A DNA stretch of 64,000 bases from Pseudomonas sp. Root71 (lineage in GTDB: Bacteria; Pseudomonadota; Gammaproteobacteria; Pseudomonadales; Pseudomonadaceae): assembly GCF_001429045.1 (NCBI RefSeq), contig NZ_LMHY01000009.1, positions 31,966 to 95,965 on the forward strand, read 5' to 3'. Below the pieces are notes generated by a model, which ran no database searches, was not told the origin of the DNA, and saw only the letters and a list, made by a program, of their open reading frames with translations. Both the position numbers and the translations under genes were made by a program. Numbering within the stretch: position 1 is the first letter of the stretch; each line of letters opens with the position of its first letter. Shown here piece by piece: positions 17,469 through 27,030 of this stretch.

Positions 17469-18135
17469 CGCCGGGCACTCCATAGGCGGGGGCCAGGGTC
17501 GGATTGAGGGCACGGGTCAGATAATCCTGAAGTTGCGGCTCGTAGGCCGCCCACAGTTTGCCCAGCTCGCCGATCGGGTTTTCATCCGCCCAATCCACCC
17601 GCAGGTCGACCATCGGCCAGGTCAGGTCACCGACCACCGACAGCGCCGCCGAGTGCACCGCGCCGGCTTCGCCACCGGCATCCTGCCCGGCCTGCAACGC
17701 GTTCATCAGCCGGGTGGCGAGGCAGCCTTCGCTGTTTTCGAACGCTGCGACCATGGCCTCGATCACCCCACTGTTGGCCAGCAGGTTACCGGCCGCCACG
17801 CATTGGTCACCGGCCACCGCATTATTGATGCCCAGGGCATGGTTGCCGCTGAACACCGCCGTGCGCCCATGGGCATCGACCACCGCCACCTGCCGATACT
17901 GGCTGTAGCCGTTGCGGGTCAACGAGTGGTCCAGCGCCTGGGGCGGCGCCGAGCCGCCTGCCAGTTCATCGAGGATCTGCGGGCCGAGGGCCGGCAGCGT
18001 GATGTTCTGGCTCGACACCGCGCCGACACCGGCACGCAGCCACGGGCAACGCGCACCGACGGCGATGCTCGAAGAGCTGATGGCAATGCCCAGCTGACCG
18101 GTCTCGGCGCAGCGACCCACGATGGAAAAAGTCAT
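17461..18135 (-). CDS. DUF1028 family protein (Ntn-hydrolase-like)
   Basis: A 224-residue protein matching the DUF1028 family: N-terminal MTFSIVGRCAETGQLGIAISSSS, then GAVSSQN and a VVDAHGRTAVFSGNHALG block. The family resembles N-terminal nucleophile hydrolases but has no firmly known reaction. It lies 10 bp from the RidA gene and overlaps the ArgE-like gene, so it shares the operon and likely the pathway. Confidence 0.88.
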   Translation of the reverse strand: MTFSIVGRCAETGQLGIAISSSSIAVGARCPWLRAGVGAVSSQNITLPALGPQILDELAGGSAPPQALDHSLTRNGYSQYRQVAVVDAHGRTAVFSGNHALGINNAVAGDQCVAAGNLLANSGVIEAMVAAFENSEGCLATRLMNALQAGQDAGGEAGAVHSAALSVVGDLTWPMVDLRVDWADENPIGELGKLWAAYEPQLQDYLTRALNPTLAPAYGVPGDE

Positions 18136-18145
18136 GGCGAATTCC

Positions 18146-18556
18146 TTATTCAGGGATGACAGCGATCACGTCGATTTCCATCAACCACTGAGGCTGGCCG
18201 AGGGCACTGACCACCAGGCCAGTGGAAATCGGGAACACGCCCTTGAGCCACTTGCCGACCTCCTGGTACACCGGCTCGCGGTAGCGCGGGTCGATCAGGT
18301 AGGTGGTGGTCTTGACGATGTGGCTCAGGTCGCTGCCCGCCTCTTCGAGCAGTTGCTTGACGTTGCGCATGGCCTGCTCGGCCTGGGCACGCGGATCGCC
18401 GAGGCCTACCAATTGACCGTTGAAATCGGTGCCGACCTGACCACGCACATACACGGTGTTGCCGGCACGCACGGCCTGGCACAAATCGTTGTCCAGCGTC
18501 TGGTTCGGGTAGGTGTCTTTGGTGTTGAACATGCGGATGCGGGTATGAGTAGGCAT
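18146..18556 (-). CDS. RidA-family enamine/imine deaminase
   Basis: A 136-residue RidA (YjgF/UK114) protein that would hydrolyse reactive enamine/imine intermediates. Family segments include GNTVYVRGQVGTDFNGQLVG and DLSHIVKTTTYLIDPRY, with the arginine of ...REPVYQEVG nearby. The ATG and the upstream stop share bases (TAATG), indicating coupled translation with the flavin monooxygenase gene, which may generate the imine. Confidence 0.92.
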   Translation of the reverse strand: MPTHTRIRMFNTKDTYPNQTLDNDLCQAVRAGNTVYVRGQVGTDFNGQLVGLGDPRAQAEQAMRNVKQLLEEAGSDLSHIVKTTTYLIDPRYREPVYQEVGKWLKGVFPISTGLVVSALGQPQWLMEIDVIAVIPE

Positions 18557-19917
18557 TAACGAACTCCCATGAGGCTGGCTTTCTGAAGAGGTGCAGGGGC
18601 GGCTTCGGCTTGACGCTGGGTCGCATCCCGATAGTTGAGATAGGTGTGCTGCTTAATGATGTGATCGGCGATGTGCTTGGCGTCGTGCCAGACGCCCCAG
18701 ATAAACGCGGAGCCGCGACGGGACTGCCAAGGCAACCCGACGAAATACACCCCCGGCTCGGCCGACACGCCGCGCTGGTGCAGGGGTTTGCCGTTTTCCT
18801 TGAAGGCATCGACCTTCAGCCAGCTGTAGTCGGTGGAGTAGCCGGTGGCCCAGATGATGGTGGTGACGCCGGCCTTGAGCAGGTCCAGCTCCAGGATTGG
18901 ATTCGTCACGCAGTCCGGGTCCGCCAGCATGGCCCGGGCTTCGGGTTCCAGCGGCAGGTCCAGGCCGTTGCGTTCGATGTAGGCGTCGGCCTTGTCGAGC
19001 AGCGCCAGGTAGTTTTCATCGCCACGCTGGATGTTGTCGGCGAGGTTATTCTCGAAACTCACCACAGCGCCGTTGAACGCCTGGGTCAGGCCGACCAGGG
19101 TCATGCCCTGGTGAGCCAGGCGGCGGAAGTCCACGGTGTGGCCGCCACGGGCACCGCTCACGGCGATGGTCACGTGCTCTTTACCGGGCTGCATGGCTTC
19201 GGCATCCCACTCGCCCAACACCCCCAGCCACCAGCAGAAATCACGGTTGCGATAGGCACGGGGCGGACGATCGTGGGCGCCCACCGACAGGTAGACCTGC
19301 TTGCCGGAACGTTGCAGTTCATCGGCGATCTGCACCCCCGAGGAACCGGCGCCCACCACCAGCACCGCGCCTTCGGCCAGTTGCTGCGGGTTGTAGTACT
19401 GGGCGGAGTGAATCTGGGTGATGCCGGCGATTTCGGGGGCAATCGGCGGAATGGCCGGACGCTGGAACGGACCGGTGGCGACCACCACATGCCGGGCTTC
19501 GATCACGCCGTCGGAAGTTTCAACGGTGAAACCGGGACGGTCGATGTTACGTTCGACTTTCTTCACATCCACGCCGGTACGGATCGGCGCGTTGAACTTC
19601 TTGGCATAGGCTTCGAAGTACGCAGCCACCTGCTCTTTCCCGGCGAAGGCATCCGGGTCCAGACCGTCGAACTCCAACCCCGGGAAACGGTCGTGCCAGG
19701 CCGGGCCGTTGGCTACCAGCGAATCCCAGCGACCGGTGCGCCAGGCTTCGGCGATACGATTGCGCTCCACAACGAGGTGAGGCACACCGAGCTTGCTCAG
19801 GTGTTCACTCATGGCCACGCCGGCCTGGCCGGCGCCAACAACAAGCGTATCAATTTCGGTTTTATCAACTGTCATGGCTGTGCACTTCTGAAAGGTGGTT
19901 TGATTCAGGTCGGTCAT
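18556..19917 (-). CDS. Flavin-containing monooxygenase-like oxidoreductase
   Basis: A 453-residue flavoprotein with two Rossmann motifs: GAGQAG at 28-33 for FAD and VLVVGAGSSGVQIADEL further in for NAD(P)H, plus an ATG-like segment VVATGPFQRP and IIWATGYSTDYSW. These mark the FMO/CzcO-type class that oxygenates N or S atoms. ATG at 19917 has GAGGCGG eight bases upstream; a second ATG at 19875 is a weaker choice, and the longer in-frame reading is rejected. First gene of an operon with RidA, DUF1028, a deacylase and a binding protein. Adjacent divergent transsulfuration genes hint at a sulfur compound. Confidence 0.85.
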   Translation of the reverse strand: MTDLNQTTFQKCTAMTVDKTEIDTLVVGAGQAGVAMSEHLSKLGVPHLVVERNRIAEAWRTGRWDSLVANGPAWHDRFPGLEFDGLDPDAFAGKEQVAAYFEAYAKKFNAPIRTGVDVKKVERNIDRPGFTVETSDGVIEARHVVVATGPFQRPAIPPIAPEIAGITQIHSAQYYNPQQLAEGAVLVVGAGSSGVQIADELQRSGKQVYLSVGAHDRPPRAYRNRDFCWWLGVLGEWDAEAMQPGKEHVTIAVSGARGGHTVDFRRLAHQGMTLVGLTQAFNGAVVSFENNLADNIQRGDENYLALLDKADAYIERNGLDLPLEPEARAMLADPDCVTNPILELDLLKAGVTTIIWATGYSTDYSWLKVDAFKENGKPLHQRGVSAEPGVYFVGLPWQSRRGSAFIWGVWHDAKHIADHIIKQHTYLNYRDATQRQAEAAPAPLQKASLMGVR

Positions 19918-20191
19918 GGCTGCCGCCTCGATTCTGATCACTGTTGTTCTTCTGCTTCGGCTATCGGTGTCAGGGTGTTGGCCGCATTCTGTTCGGAGCC
20001 GGGAAATAGCGAAATTATGTTTTTTGTGGTCGCTGGCGAGGAAAAAGCGTCGAGGTGACCGACTGGCCGTGCAAGGTTGCGGTCGACCCGATCCCGGCCT
20101 ATGGTCCAAGCGATGCATTGCCCGCGACCGGCGCGAAGACCCGGCGCGGATTGCTGTCCATCCAGTGCGGATTTACGCAAGGAGTGATGAC

Positions 20192-21568
20192 ATGCCCGAC
20201 AATTCCCGTCCTGCCGTGCTCGAACTGATCGGCAATACACCTCTGGTGCGCGTCAGCCGTTTCGATACCGGCCCCTGCACCCTGTTTCTCAAACTCGAAT
20301 CCCAGAACCCCGGCGGCTCGATCAAGGACCGCATCGGTCTGGCCATGATCGATACCGCCGAACGCGATGGTCGCCTCAGGCCCGGCGGCACCATCGTCGA
20401 AGCCACCGCCGGCAACACTGGCCTGGGCCTGGCCCTGGTCGGTCGCGCCAAGGGCTACCGCGTGGTGCTGGTGGTGCCGGACAAGATGTCCACCGAGAAG
20501 GTCTTGCACCTCAAGGCCATGGGCGCCGAGGTGCACATAACCCGCTCCGACGTCGGCAAGGGCCATCCCGAGTACTACCAGGACGTCGCTGCGCGGCTGG
20601 CGGCGGAAATTCCCGATGCGTTCTTCGCCGACCAGTTCAACAACCCGGCCAACCCGCTGGCCCACGAATGCAGCACCGCGCCGGAGATCTGGGCGCAAAC
20701 CCAGCATGATGTGGACGCCATCGTCGTCGGCGTCGGTTCGGCCGGCACCCTCACCGGCCTGACCCGCTTCTTCAAACGGGTGCAGCCGGACCTGGAAATG
20801 GTCCTGGCCGACCCGGTGGGTTCGGTGATGGCTGAATACAGCCGCGGCGGCACCCTCCCCACCCCCGGTTCCTGGGCGGTGGAAGGCATTGGCGAAGACT
20901 TCATTCCGTCGATTGCCGATCTGTCGAGCGTGCGCCACGCCTATTCGATCAGCGACGAAGAAAGCTTCGACCATGCCCGCCAACTGCTGCGTGCCGAAGG
21001 TATTCTCGGTGGCTCGTCGACCGGCACCTTGCTGGCGGCGGCGTTGCGTTACTGCCGCGAACAGACCCAGCCGAAACGGGTGGTGAGCTTCGTCTGCGAC
21101 ACCGGGACGCGTTACCTGTCGAAGGTCTACAACGACCAGTGGATGAACGATCAGGGCCTGCTGCAACGCAAGCACTACGGCGACCTGCGCGACCTGATCG
21201 CGCGGCGCTTCGAGGATGGCCGGGTGATCAGCGTCGGCCCGGATGACACGCTACTGACGGCTTTTCAACGCATGCGCCTGGCGGATGTCTCGCAGCTACC
21301 AGTGCTGGTGAACGGCAAACAACTGGTCGGCGTGATCGACGAATCCGACATCCTGCTGGGCGTGCACGAAGACGTTGCGCACTTTCGCAAGGCCGTCTCC
21401 AGCGCCATGACCGACAAACTGCAAACCCTGTCCCCCGATGCCACCCTGGCCGAGCTGGAAGCCGAGCTGGGCCGTGGGCTGGTGGCGATCATCCAGGACG
21501 CCTCGGGCTTCCACGGCCTGATTACCCGAACCGACATGCTCAACCATTTGCGGAGATCCCTGCCATGA
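20192..21568 (+). CDS. cbs: Cystathionine beta-synthase
   Basis: A 458-residue PLP enzyme that condenses homocysteine with serine. The PLP lysine is Lys45 in NPGGSIKDR; substrate and phosphate loops are EATAGNTG and GGSSTGT. Residues from ~325 carry a pair of CBS regulatory domains (ISVGPDDTLLTAFQRM and LSPDATLAELEAEL). ATG at 20192 follows GGAG by eight bases and is preferred over a far upstream in-frame start. Orthologous gene pairs (PA0399-PA0400 in P. aeruginosa, from memory) carry the same two enzymes. Confidence 0.93.
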   Translation: MPDNSRPAVLELIGNTPLVRVSRFDTGPCTLFLKLESQNPGGSIKDRIGLAMIDTAERDGRLRPGGTIVEATAGNTGLGLALVGRAKGYRVVLVVPDKMSTEKVLHLKAMGAEVHITRSDVGKGHPEYYQDVAARLAAEIPDAFFADQFNNPANPLAHECSTAPEIWAQTQHDVDAIVVGVGSAGTLTGLTRFFKRVQPDLEMVLADPVGSVMAEYSRGGTLPTPGSWAVEGIGEDFIPSIADLSSVRHAYSISDEESFDHARQLLRAEGILGGSSTGTLLAAALRYCREQTQPKRVVSFVCDTGTRYLSKVYNDQWMNDQGLLQRKHYGDLRDLIARRFEDGRVISVGPDDTLLTAFQRMRLADVSQLPVLVNGKQLVGVIDESDILLGVHEDVAHFRKAVSSAMTDKLQTLSPDATLAELEAELGRGLVAIIQDASGFHGLITRTDMLNHLRRSLP

Positions 21569-22743
21569 GTCAACAGGACAAAAACACCCCGCCACAGGGC
21601 TTCGCCACCCGGGTGATCCACGCCGGGCAAGCGCCGGACCCATCCACCGGGGCGTTGATGCCGCCGATCTACGCCAACTCCACCTACCTGCAACAGAGCC
21701 CCGGGGTGCACAAAGGCCTGGACTACGGGCGTTCGCACAACCCGACGCGCTGGGCGCTGGAGCGCTGCGTGGCCGACCTCGAAGGCGGCACCCGGGGCTT
21801 TGCCTTCGCCTCGGGGCTGGCGACCATTTCCACGGTGCTCGAACTGCTCGACGCCGGCTCGCACATCGTCTCGGGCAACGACCTGTACGGCGGCACCTTC
21901 CGCCTGTTCGACAAGGTACGCCAGCGCAGCGCCGGGCACCGCTTCAGCTTCGTCGACCTGACCGACCTGGCGGCGTTCGAGGCCTCCCTGCAAGACGACA
22001 CTCGCATGGTCATGGTCGAGACACCGAGCAATCCGCTGTTGCGCCTCACGGACCTGGCCGCCATCGCCCGCACCTGCCGCGCCCGCGGCATCATCTGCGT
22101 GGCCGACAACACCTTCGCCAGCCCGTGGATCCAGCGCCCGCTGGAACTGGGTTTCGACATCGTGCTGCACTCGACCACCAAGTACCTCAACGGTCACTCC
22201 GACGTGATCGGCGGCATCGCCGTGGTCGGGCAGAACGCCGAACTGGCCGAACGCCTGGGCTTCCTGCAAAACGCCGTCGGCGCCATCGCCGGCCCCTTCG
22301 ATGCCTTCCTCACCCTGCGCGGCGTGAAGACCCTGGCCCTGCGCATGGAACGGCATTGCAGCAACGCACTGGACCTGGCGCAGTGGCTGGAGCGCCAACC
22401 GCAAGTCTCACGGGTCTACTACCCCGGCCTGCCGTCGCACCCGCAGCACGAACTGGCCCAACGGCAAATGCGCGGTTTCGGCGGGATGATCTCCCTCGAC
22501 CTCAACAGCGACCTGGCCGGCGCCAAACGCTTCCTTGAAAGCGTGCAGATCTTCGCCCTGGCCGAAAGCCTGGGCGGCGTGGAAAGCCTGATCGAACACC
22601 CGGCGATCATGACCCACGCCACCATCCCGCCCGATACCCGCGCAGAACTGGGGATTGGTGATGGGTTGGTGCGGTTGTCGGTGGGGGTCGAGGATGTGGA
22701 GGATTTGCGGGCGGATCTGGCACAGGCGTTGGCAAGGATGTAA
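21565..22743 (+). CDS. Cystathionine gamma-lyase/synthase family PLP enzyme
   Basis: A 392-residue Cys/Met-metabolism PLP enzyme. The internal aldimine lysine is Lys206 in [27 protein letters not shown] and TPSNPLLR are family motifs. It overlaps the cbs stop by 4 bp (ATGA). As cbs partner it most likely cleaves cystathionine to cysteine (reverse transsulfuration); gamma-synthase activity cannot be excluded from sequence. Confidence 0.9.
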   Translation: MSQQDKNTPPQGFATRVIHAGQAPDPSTGALMPPIYANSTYLQQSPGVHKGLDYGRSHNPTRWALERCVADLEGGTRGFAFASGLATISTVLELLDAGSHIVSGNDLYGGTFRLFDKVRQRSAGHRFSFVDLTDLAAFEASLQDDTRMVMVETPSNPLLRLTDLAAIARTCRARGIICVADNTFASPWIQRPLELGFDIVLHSTTKYLNGHSDVIGGIAVVGQNAELAERLGFLQNAVGAIAGPFDAFLTLRGVKTLALRMERHCSNALDLAQWLERQPQVSRVYYPGLPSHPQHELAQRQMRGFGGMISLDLNSDLAGAKRFLESVQIFALAESLGGVESLIEHPAIMTHATIPPDTRAELGIGDGLVRLSVGVEDVEDLRADLAQALARM

Positions 22744-22772
22744 ATCACCGGAGTCGTGGGACACACAAAACC

Positions 22773-22876
22773 TGTGGGAGCGAGCTTGCTCGCGATGGCG
22801 GTGGATCAGTCGGCAATGATGCAGACTGACGCTCCGCCATCGTCGGAACGCCGCCCGGAGCAAGATCGCCTACAGG
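22773..22876. repeat. REPIN between convergent genes
   Basis: One canonical REP (GTGGGAGCGAGCTTGCTC) and one divergent half (GGAGCAAGATCGCCTACAGG) face each other. It ends 2 bp before the stop codon of the convergent gene at 22878-23492, so it may mark transcript ends for both. Confidence 0.85.
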
Positions 22877-22877
22877 G

Positions 22878-23492
22878 TCAAGGATTCGTCCATGGTGTAG
22901 CCAGTGCCAGCGTGATGAGGTAGCGCTCTTCCGTGGGACGCTTTTTGTCCTTGAAACGATGAACCACCAGCATCACTTGATACTTGTCTTGCGCATGCCA
23001 ATAGGAGGTGCCGCCCTTGTTCACATCGCGCAATTGGGCTCGCCATTGCGGCGTGTCGGCGAACGATGGGTAGTCCTTGAGCCGAATGGCTGTCCAGCCT
23101 GTGTTGCGCAGCTGGTCTTGCAAATCCAGTACGACCTTGAGGGTGTCGTCGAGCAGTAGTGGCTCGATTTGTGGAGACATGCGGACGCTCCTCACCTTCT
23201 CGTCAGTAAAACTCACGGTAAAGAAGCGGGCCAAAGGGGTTACAAATCCGTATTGAGGATCTACGAAACGCAGGCGGGCATCAGACTTGGGAACGTTGAA
23301 CCATGAGTGGCCCGGTATGGCGGGGCCAATGCTCGCGCTGGAGCGCTGGCGCATGGTCTCGTATGGCTCACCAATCACTAAGGCGATTTCTGGTTCATCC
23401 GACAGGGCTTGAATCGCCGCTGCTGTCAGGAGGGCCGCGACTGCCAGCATCAATAAGCAGCGGCACCAGCCCACACGATGCAGCAGGCTCAT
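22878..23492 (-). CDS. Membrane-anchored hypothetical protein, candidate immunity to the PAAR protein
   Basis: A 204-residue protein not recognised by family. One N-terminal hydrophobic segment (residues ~10-30, CLLMLAVAALLTAAAIQAL) suggests an uncleaved anchor with the remaining globular part in the periplasm. Its ATG overlaps the stop of the PAAR-domain gene (ATGA), the usual arrangement of a type VI effector and its immunity gene. If so, the toxin acts in the periplasm or on the envelope. No homology supports this; it is context only. Confidence 0.7.
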   Translation of the reverse strand: MSLLHRVGWCRCLLMLAVAALLTAAAIQALSDEPEIALVIGEPYETMRQRSSASIGPAIPGHSWFNVPKSDARLRFVDPQYGFVTPLARFFTVSFTDEKVRSVRMSPQIEPLLLDDTLKVVLDLQDQLRNTGWTAIRLKDYPSFADTPQWRAQLRDVNKGGTSYWHAQDKYQVMLVVHRFKDKKRPTEERYLITLALATPWTNP

Positions 23493-24952
23493 CGCACACC
23501 CCCACCCACGGCGATCTCCCGAATCGACTGCTCAATCTGGTCGCGCTGGTCGCTTTGCAGCAGTTCGTCAAACTGCGCCGCGGCTTTAAGCACGAAGGCC
23601 ATGCGCCGCTCGACGTCAGCCAGGTCGGCGAAGGGAAAGTTGCTAAAACCAACGGTGCGCCCGTCCTCGACGGGACGGCACTGACTGGCCAGGGTCAGTT
23701 CTATGGCCTGAGCAGCCCCGGAAGGAAGGTTGGTGACGTAGGAGAAATGGTTACCGCGCAGCAACCATTTCAGTCCAGTGTCGTTGTACATCGCCGGTTG
23801 CAGGATATTGACCTGTTCGTGTTCGGCAAGAAGCGCGACACTTTCCGCGATATTGCCAGTATCAATCGCCTCGAAGGCCAGGAGGACTTCCTTGTGGTCA
23901 GTCCCGAACTTCAGCGCTTCCTGCCCGATCGGCCACAGCACCGGATGCTCACCAGTGCCATAGATGTTCTTCCGTGAATCCAGACAAGCCTTCAGCGCCT
24001 GCAACCCCCGCTCCGCATAAAACACATGCAACGGATACACATCCAGGAACAGCGTGGTATTGCCCATCGCCAGCATCTCGTGCACGAACCGGTACATCCG
24101 TTGCGCGAGGGGCAACGCACTGTCGACTCCCCAATGGGTGAAGCCCCACACCGGGTTGTCGCGGTTGGCCTGTTCGTAGTCGCGCTGGCGCTGTTCAAAT
24201 TCCCGTATTGTCGCGCGCTTTTCCCGCTCGCTGGGGCTGAGCAAACCCACCAGCCCTTGCCTGGCGCTGTCCCTCAACTGCTGCATCGTCTCTTCTTCAG
24301 TCTGCATCTTGTCGATCGACTCCGCCGCGTGCAGCAGGCCGCAGCCCACCTGCTTGGAGGCAAAGGCCGCAAGGCCGGCCCACTGGAAACGCGGGTCGTG
24401 GCGCCACAGCTGGGCGTAGGCGGCGTTGATCGCCTTGTTGCGCGCTTTCGGGTCGGTGATCAGCTGGCCGCCCGGCGCCACGACGTTTTCGACCCGTTGC
24501 TGGTAGCCGCGCCAGAGGCTCTCGCAGGCCGTTCCCGGCCGTTCGCTGAAGGTCGGCGTGGCAGTTTTCGCTGTCGAAGCCGACCCGGACCGGCGAGCCG
24601 TGACCGGATGGCCGGGGGCAGGAGCTGTCGCGGGTTGCGGGACGGCCATGGCGGCGGGGGGCGCTGAAGTCACCTTCGAGATATAACTGGTGATAAAAAT
24701 CGAAGGCTCCAGCGTGGCTTTGCAGGGACAACTGCTAGCACTGTCCAATGAACCGGCCACGAGCCTGCCGTGACTGTCCATGAATGAAACGCCACCCACG
24801 ATTTCGTAGGTTTCGTTGTCCTTGCCGCAGGACACCCGGTCCCCTGCACGCGCATGGGCGAAGCCAAACATCGTGATGCGGGTATCGCCCTCAAGCACCT
24901 CGCCGCCGCAGCTGGTCTTGTCGCCCTTGCGAATGAAATATCCCTTTGCCAT
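23489..24952 (-). CDS. PAAR-domain protein, putative type VI secretion effector
   Basis: A 487-residue protein. Residues ~1-85 form a PAAR tip domain (GDKTSCGGEVLEGDTRITMFG, then AHARAGDRVSCG and a Cys-containing end), which caps VgrG. A Pro/Ala-rich linker at ~105-140 leads to a ~340-residue C-terminal region I do not recognise, with charged helices (SPSEREKRATIREFEQRQRDYE) and FTHWGVDSALPLAQRMYRF. AAAGGAG precedes ATG at 24952; a longer in-frame start is not favoured. No vgrG, tss or hcp gene is in the window, so it is an orphan effector island. Confidence 0.83.
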   Translation of the reverse strand: MAKGYFIRKGDKTSCGGEVLEGDTRITMFGFAHARAGDRVSCGKDNETYEIVGGVSFMDSHGRLVAGSLDSASSCPCKATLEPSIFITSYISKVTSAPPAAMAVPQPATAPAPGHPVTARRSGSASTAKTATPTFSERPGTACESLWRGYQQRVENVVAPGGQLITDPKARNKAINAAYAQLWRHDPRFQWAGLAAFASKQVGCGLLHAAESIDKMQTEEETMQQLRDSARQGLVGLLSPSEREKRATIREFEQRQRDYEQANRDNPVWGFTHWGVDSALPLAQRMYRFVHEMLAMGNTTLFLDVYPLHVFYAERGLQALKACLDSRKNIYGTGEHPVLWPIGQEALKFGTDHKEVLLAFEAIDTGNIAESVALLAEHEQVNILQPAMYNDTGLKWLLRGNHFSYVTNLPSGAAQAIELTLASQCRPVEDGRTVGFSNFPFADLADVERRMAFVLKAAAQFDELLQSDQRDQIEQSIREIAVGGGVR

Positions 24953-25214
24953 TGCCCTAACTCCTTTCTTTTCGCGACTTGGGCGGGCCGCTCCAGTGCG
25001 CCCGCCAGCAAGCAAATTGCGCCTGCTCACGAGTGAACGAGCAGGCATGGCAAAGTGCGGCGCACAGGGTTAACGCAGAGGAAATAAACTTAAATGGGAC
25101 GTTTCCGAGATACGCGTAGGAAATGGAGAATCAATCACCTTCTGCTACGGTCTTCTGGCGAAAAGCGGGTAGGAAACCGAATTTTCCCACCCCGCACGCA
25201 TCATCGTTAACGTG

Positions 25215-25257
25215 CACCGTCGGAGCGCCGCCCGGAGCAAGCTCGCTCCTACAGGTT
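25215..25257. repeat. Single REP element
   Basis: CGCCGCCCGGAGCAAGCTCGCTCCTACAGG matches one half of the REPINs elsewhere; no partner half lies near. It sits between the PAAR gene promoter region and the ABC importer operon. Confidence 0.75.
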
Positions 25258-25384
25258 TTGCTGGTCTAGTACGCAAGAGTCCCTATAATCGCGGCGTTTT
25301 CGTCTACCCTCACGAAGCGTCGTGCAGCAATCAGCTTGTGCGGGGCGCATCGACATTTTTCCGCTATTGAACCGGAGAACTTCC

Positions 25385-26236
25385 ATGCTCAAACGTACCC
25401 TGGCATTGGCCGTCGGCCTGACCCTGTCCTTTTCCACCCTGCTGGCACAGGCCGCCGACACCCTCAAGGTCAGCGCCATCCCCGACGAAGCCCCCACCGA
25501 ATTGCAGCGCAAGTTCAAGCCCCTGGGCGAGTACCTGGAGAAGCAACTGGGCATGAAGGTCGAGTTCGTACCGGTGTCCGACTACCCGGCGGTGGTCGAG
25601 GCCCTGGCCACAGACCGTATTGACATGGCCTGGCTGGGCGGCTTCACCTTCGTGCAGGCGCGGCTGAAAACCGGCAATGCCATTCCATTGGTACAGCGTG
25701 AGCAGGACGCCCAGTTCACCAGCAAATTCATCACCGCCGACCCGGCCGTCAAGTCGCTGGCCGACCTCAAGGGCAAGTCGTTCGCCTTCGGTTCGGTCTC
25801 GTCGACGTCGGGCAGTTTGATGCCGCGCTATTTCATGCTGCAGGACGGCATCAAGCCTGAAACTTACTTCAGCCGTGTCGGTTACTCCGGCGCCCACGAC
25901 GCCACCGTCGCCTGGGTTCAGGCTGGCAAAGTGGACGCCGGCGTGCTCAATGCCAGTGTCTGGGAAAAACTGGTCAAGGCCGGCAAGGTCGACACCGACA
26001 AGGTCAAGGTCTTCGCCACCACGCCGGCCTACTTCGACTACAACTGGACCGTGCGCGGCACCCTCGACCCGGCCCTCGCCGAGAAGATCAAGGTGGCCTT
26101 CCTCGCGCTCGACCCGGCAAAACCTGAAGACAAGGCCATTCTGGACCTGCAAGCCGCCAGCCGTTTCATCGAGACCAAGCCTGAGAACTACAAGGGCATC
26201 GAGGAAGCCGCGCGCGCTGCCGACCTGCTGAAATGA
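25385..26236 (+). CDS. PhnD-type periplasmic binding protein, putative selenate/oxyanion importer
   Basis: A 283-residue binding protein. The signal peptide ([18 protein letters not shown]) is cleaved near residue 24 before [18 protein letters not shown]. The PhnD-like fold shows in [27 protein letters not shown] and in [18 protein letters not shown]. Pseudomonas proteins of this subgroup are commonly annotated as putative selenate ABC binding proteins, distinct from true phosphonate PhnD. ATG 25385 follows GGAG; an earlier in-frame GTG lacks this. It heads a four-gene operon. Confidence 0.88.
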   Translation: MLKRTLALAVGLTLSFSTLLAQAADTLKVSAIPDEAPTELQRKFKPLGEYLEKQLGMKVEFVPVSDYPAVVEALATDRIDMAWLGGFTFVQARLKTGNAIPLVQREQDAQFTSKFITADPAVKSLADLKGKSFAFGSVSSTSGSLMPRYFMLQDGIKPETYFSRVGYSGAHDATVAWVQAGKVDAGVLNASVWEKLVKAGKVDTDKVKVFATTPAYFDYNWTVRGTLDPALAEKIKVAFLALDPAKPEDKAILDLQAASRFIETKPENYKGIEEAARAADLLK

Positions 26237-27030
26237 CCTTGCACCTGAACCGGGTCAGCCTGACTCACGGCAACGGCGTACGTGCGCTGCATGAGGTCGA
26301 CCTGCACATCGCTGCCGGTGAGCAGGTCGCGATCATCGGTCCGTCCGGCGCTGGCAAGTCGAGCCTGCTCAATGTGCTGGCCACCGCCCTGCGCCCGGAC
26401 AACGGCGCGGTCGAGGTACTCGGCGAGCACGCCTGGCAGCTTGGGGCCCATCGGCGTCAGCAGCTGCGGGCGCGCATCGGCCTGGTGCACCAGGCGCCAC
26501 CCCTGCCACCGCGGCAACGGGTGGTCACGGCGGTGCTGGCCGGAAAGCTGGGCCAGTGGGGCTTTGCCAAAAGCCTGCTGAGCCTGCTGCATCCGGTGGA
26601 TGTTCCCGGAGCGCGGGCGGCACTGGCCAAACTGGACCTGGGAGACAAGCTGTTCGCCCAGTGCCAGCAATTGTCCGGCGGCCAACTGCAGCGCGTGGGC
26701 ATTGCCCGGGTGCTGTACCAGGCGCCCGAAGTGCTGCTGGCCGATGAGCCGGTGTCGGCGATGGACCCGGTGCTGGCCGGGCACACCTTGTCGATCCTCT
26801 GCCGCCACGCCCGGGAACACAAGGTGACCCTGGTCGCCAGCCTGCATGCGGTGGACCTGGCCCTGGCGCACTTTTCACGCATCATCGGTTTGCGCGAAGG
26901 CCAGGTCCTGTTCGACCTTCCCGCCAGCGACGTCGACCACGATTTGCTCGACAAGCTCTACGCCAACGAACAATTGCTATCGCCGCCCGTTCCGGTGGCG
27001 CCCTTGAGCCTGCAGATTCCCCGATGCTGA
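26233..27030 (+). CDS. ABC transporter ATPase (PhnC-like)
   Basis: A 265-residue ATPase with Walker [10 protein letters not shown] (~36-44), signature [15 protein letters not shown] and Walker [13 protein letters not shown]. It overlaps the binding-protein stop by 4 bp and the next gene by 7 bp, so it is the energising subunit of this importer. Confidence 0.92.
   Translation: MTLHLNRVSLTHGNGVRALHEVDLHIAAGEQVAIIGPSGAGKSSLLNVLATALRPDNGAVEVLGEHAWQLGAHRRQQLRARIGLVHQAPPLPPRQRVVTAVLAGKLGQWGFAKSLLSLLHPVDVPGARAALAKLDLGDKLFAQCQQLSGGQLQRVGIARVLYQAPEVLLADEPVSAMDPVLAGHTLSILCRHAREHKVTLVASLHAVDLALAHFSRIIGLREGQVLFDLPASDVDHDLLDKLYANEQLLSPPVPVAPLSLQIPRC

Noticed and set aside
18610..20058. Plus-strand reading frame of 482 codons opposite the monooxygenase gene
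   Set aside because: No domain motifs; the minus strand has two intact Rossmann motifs and tight operon overlaps.
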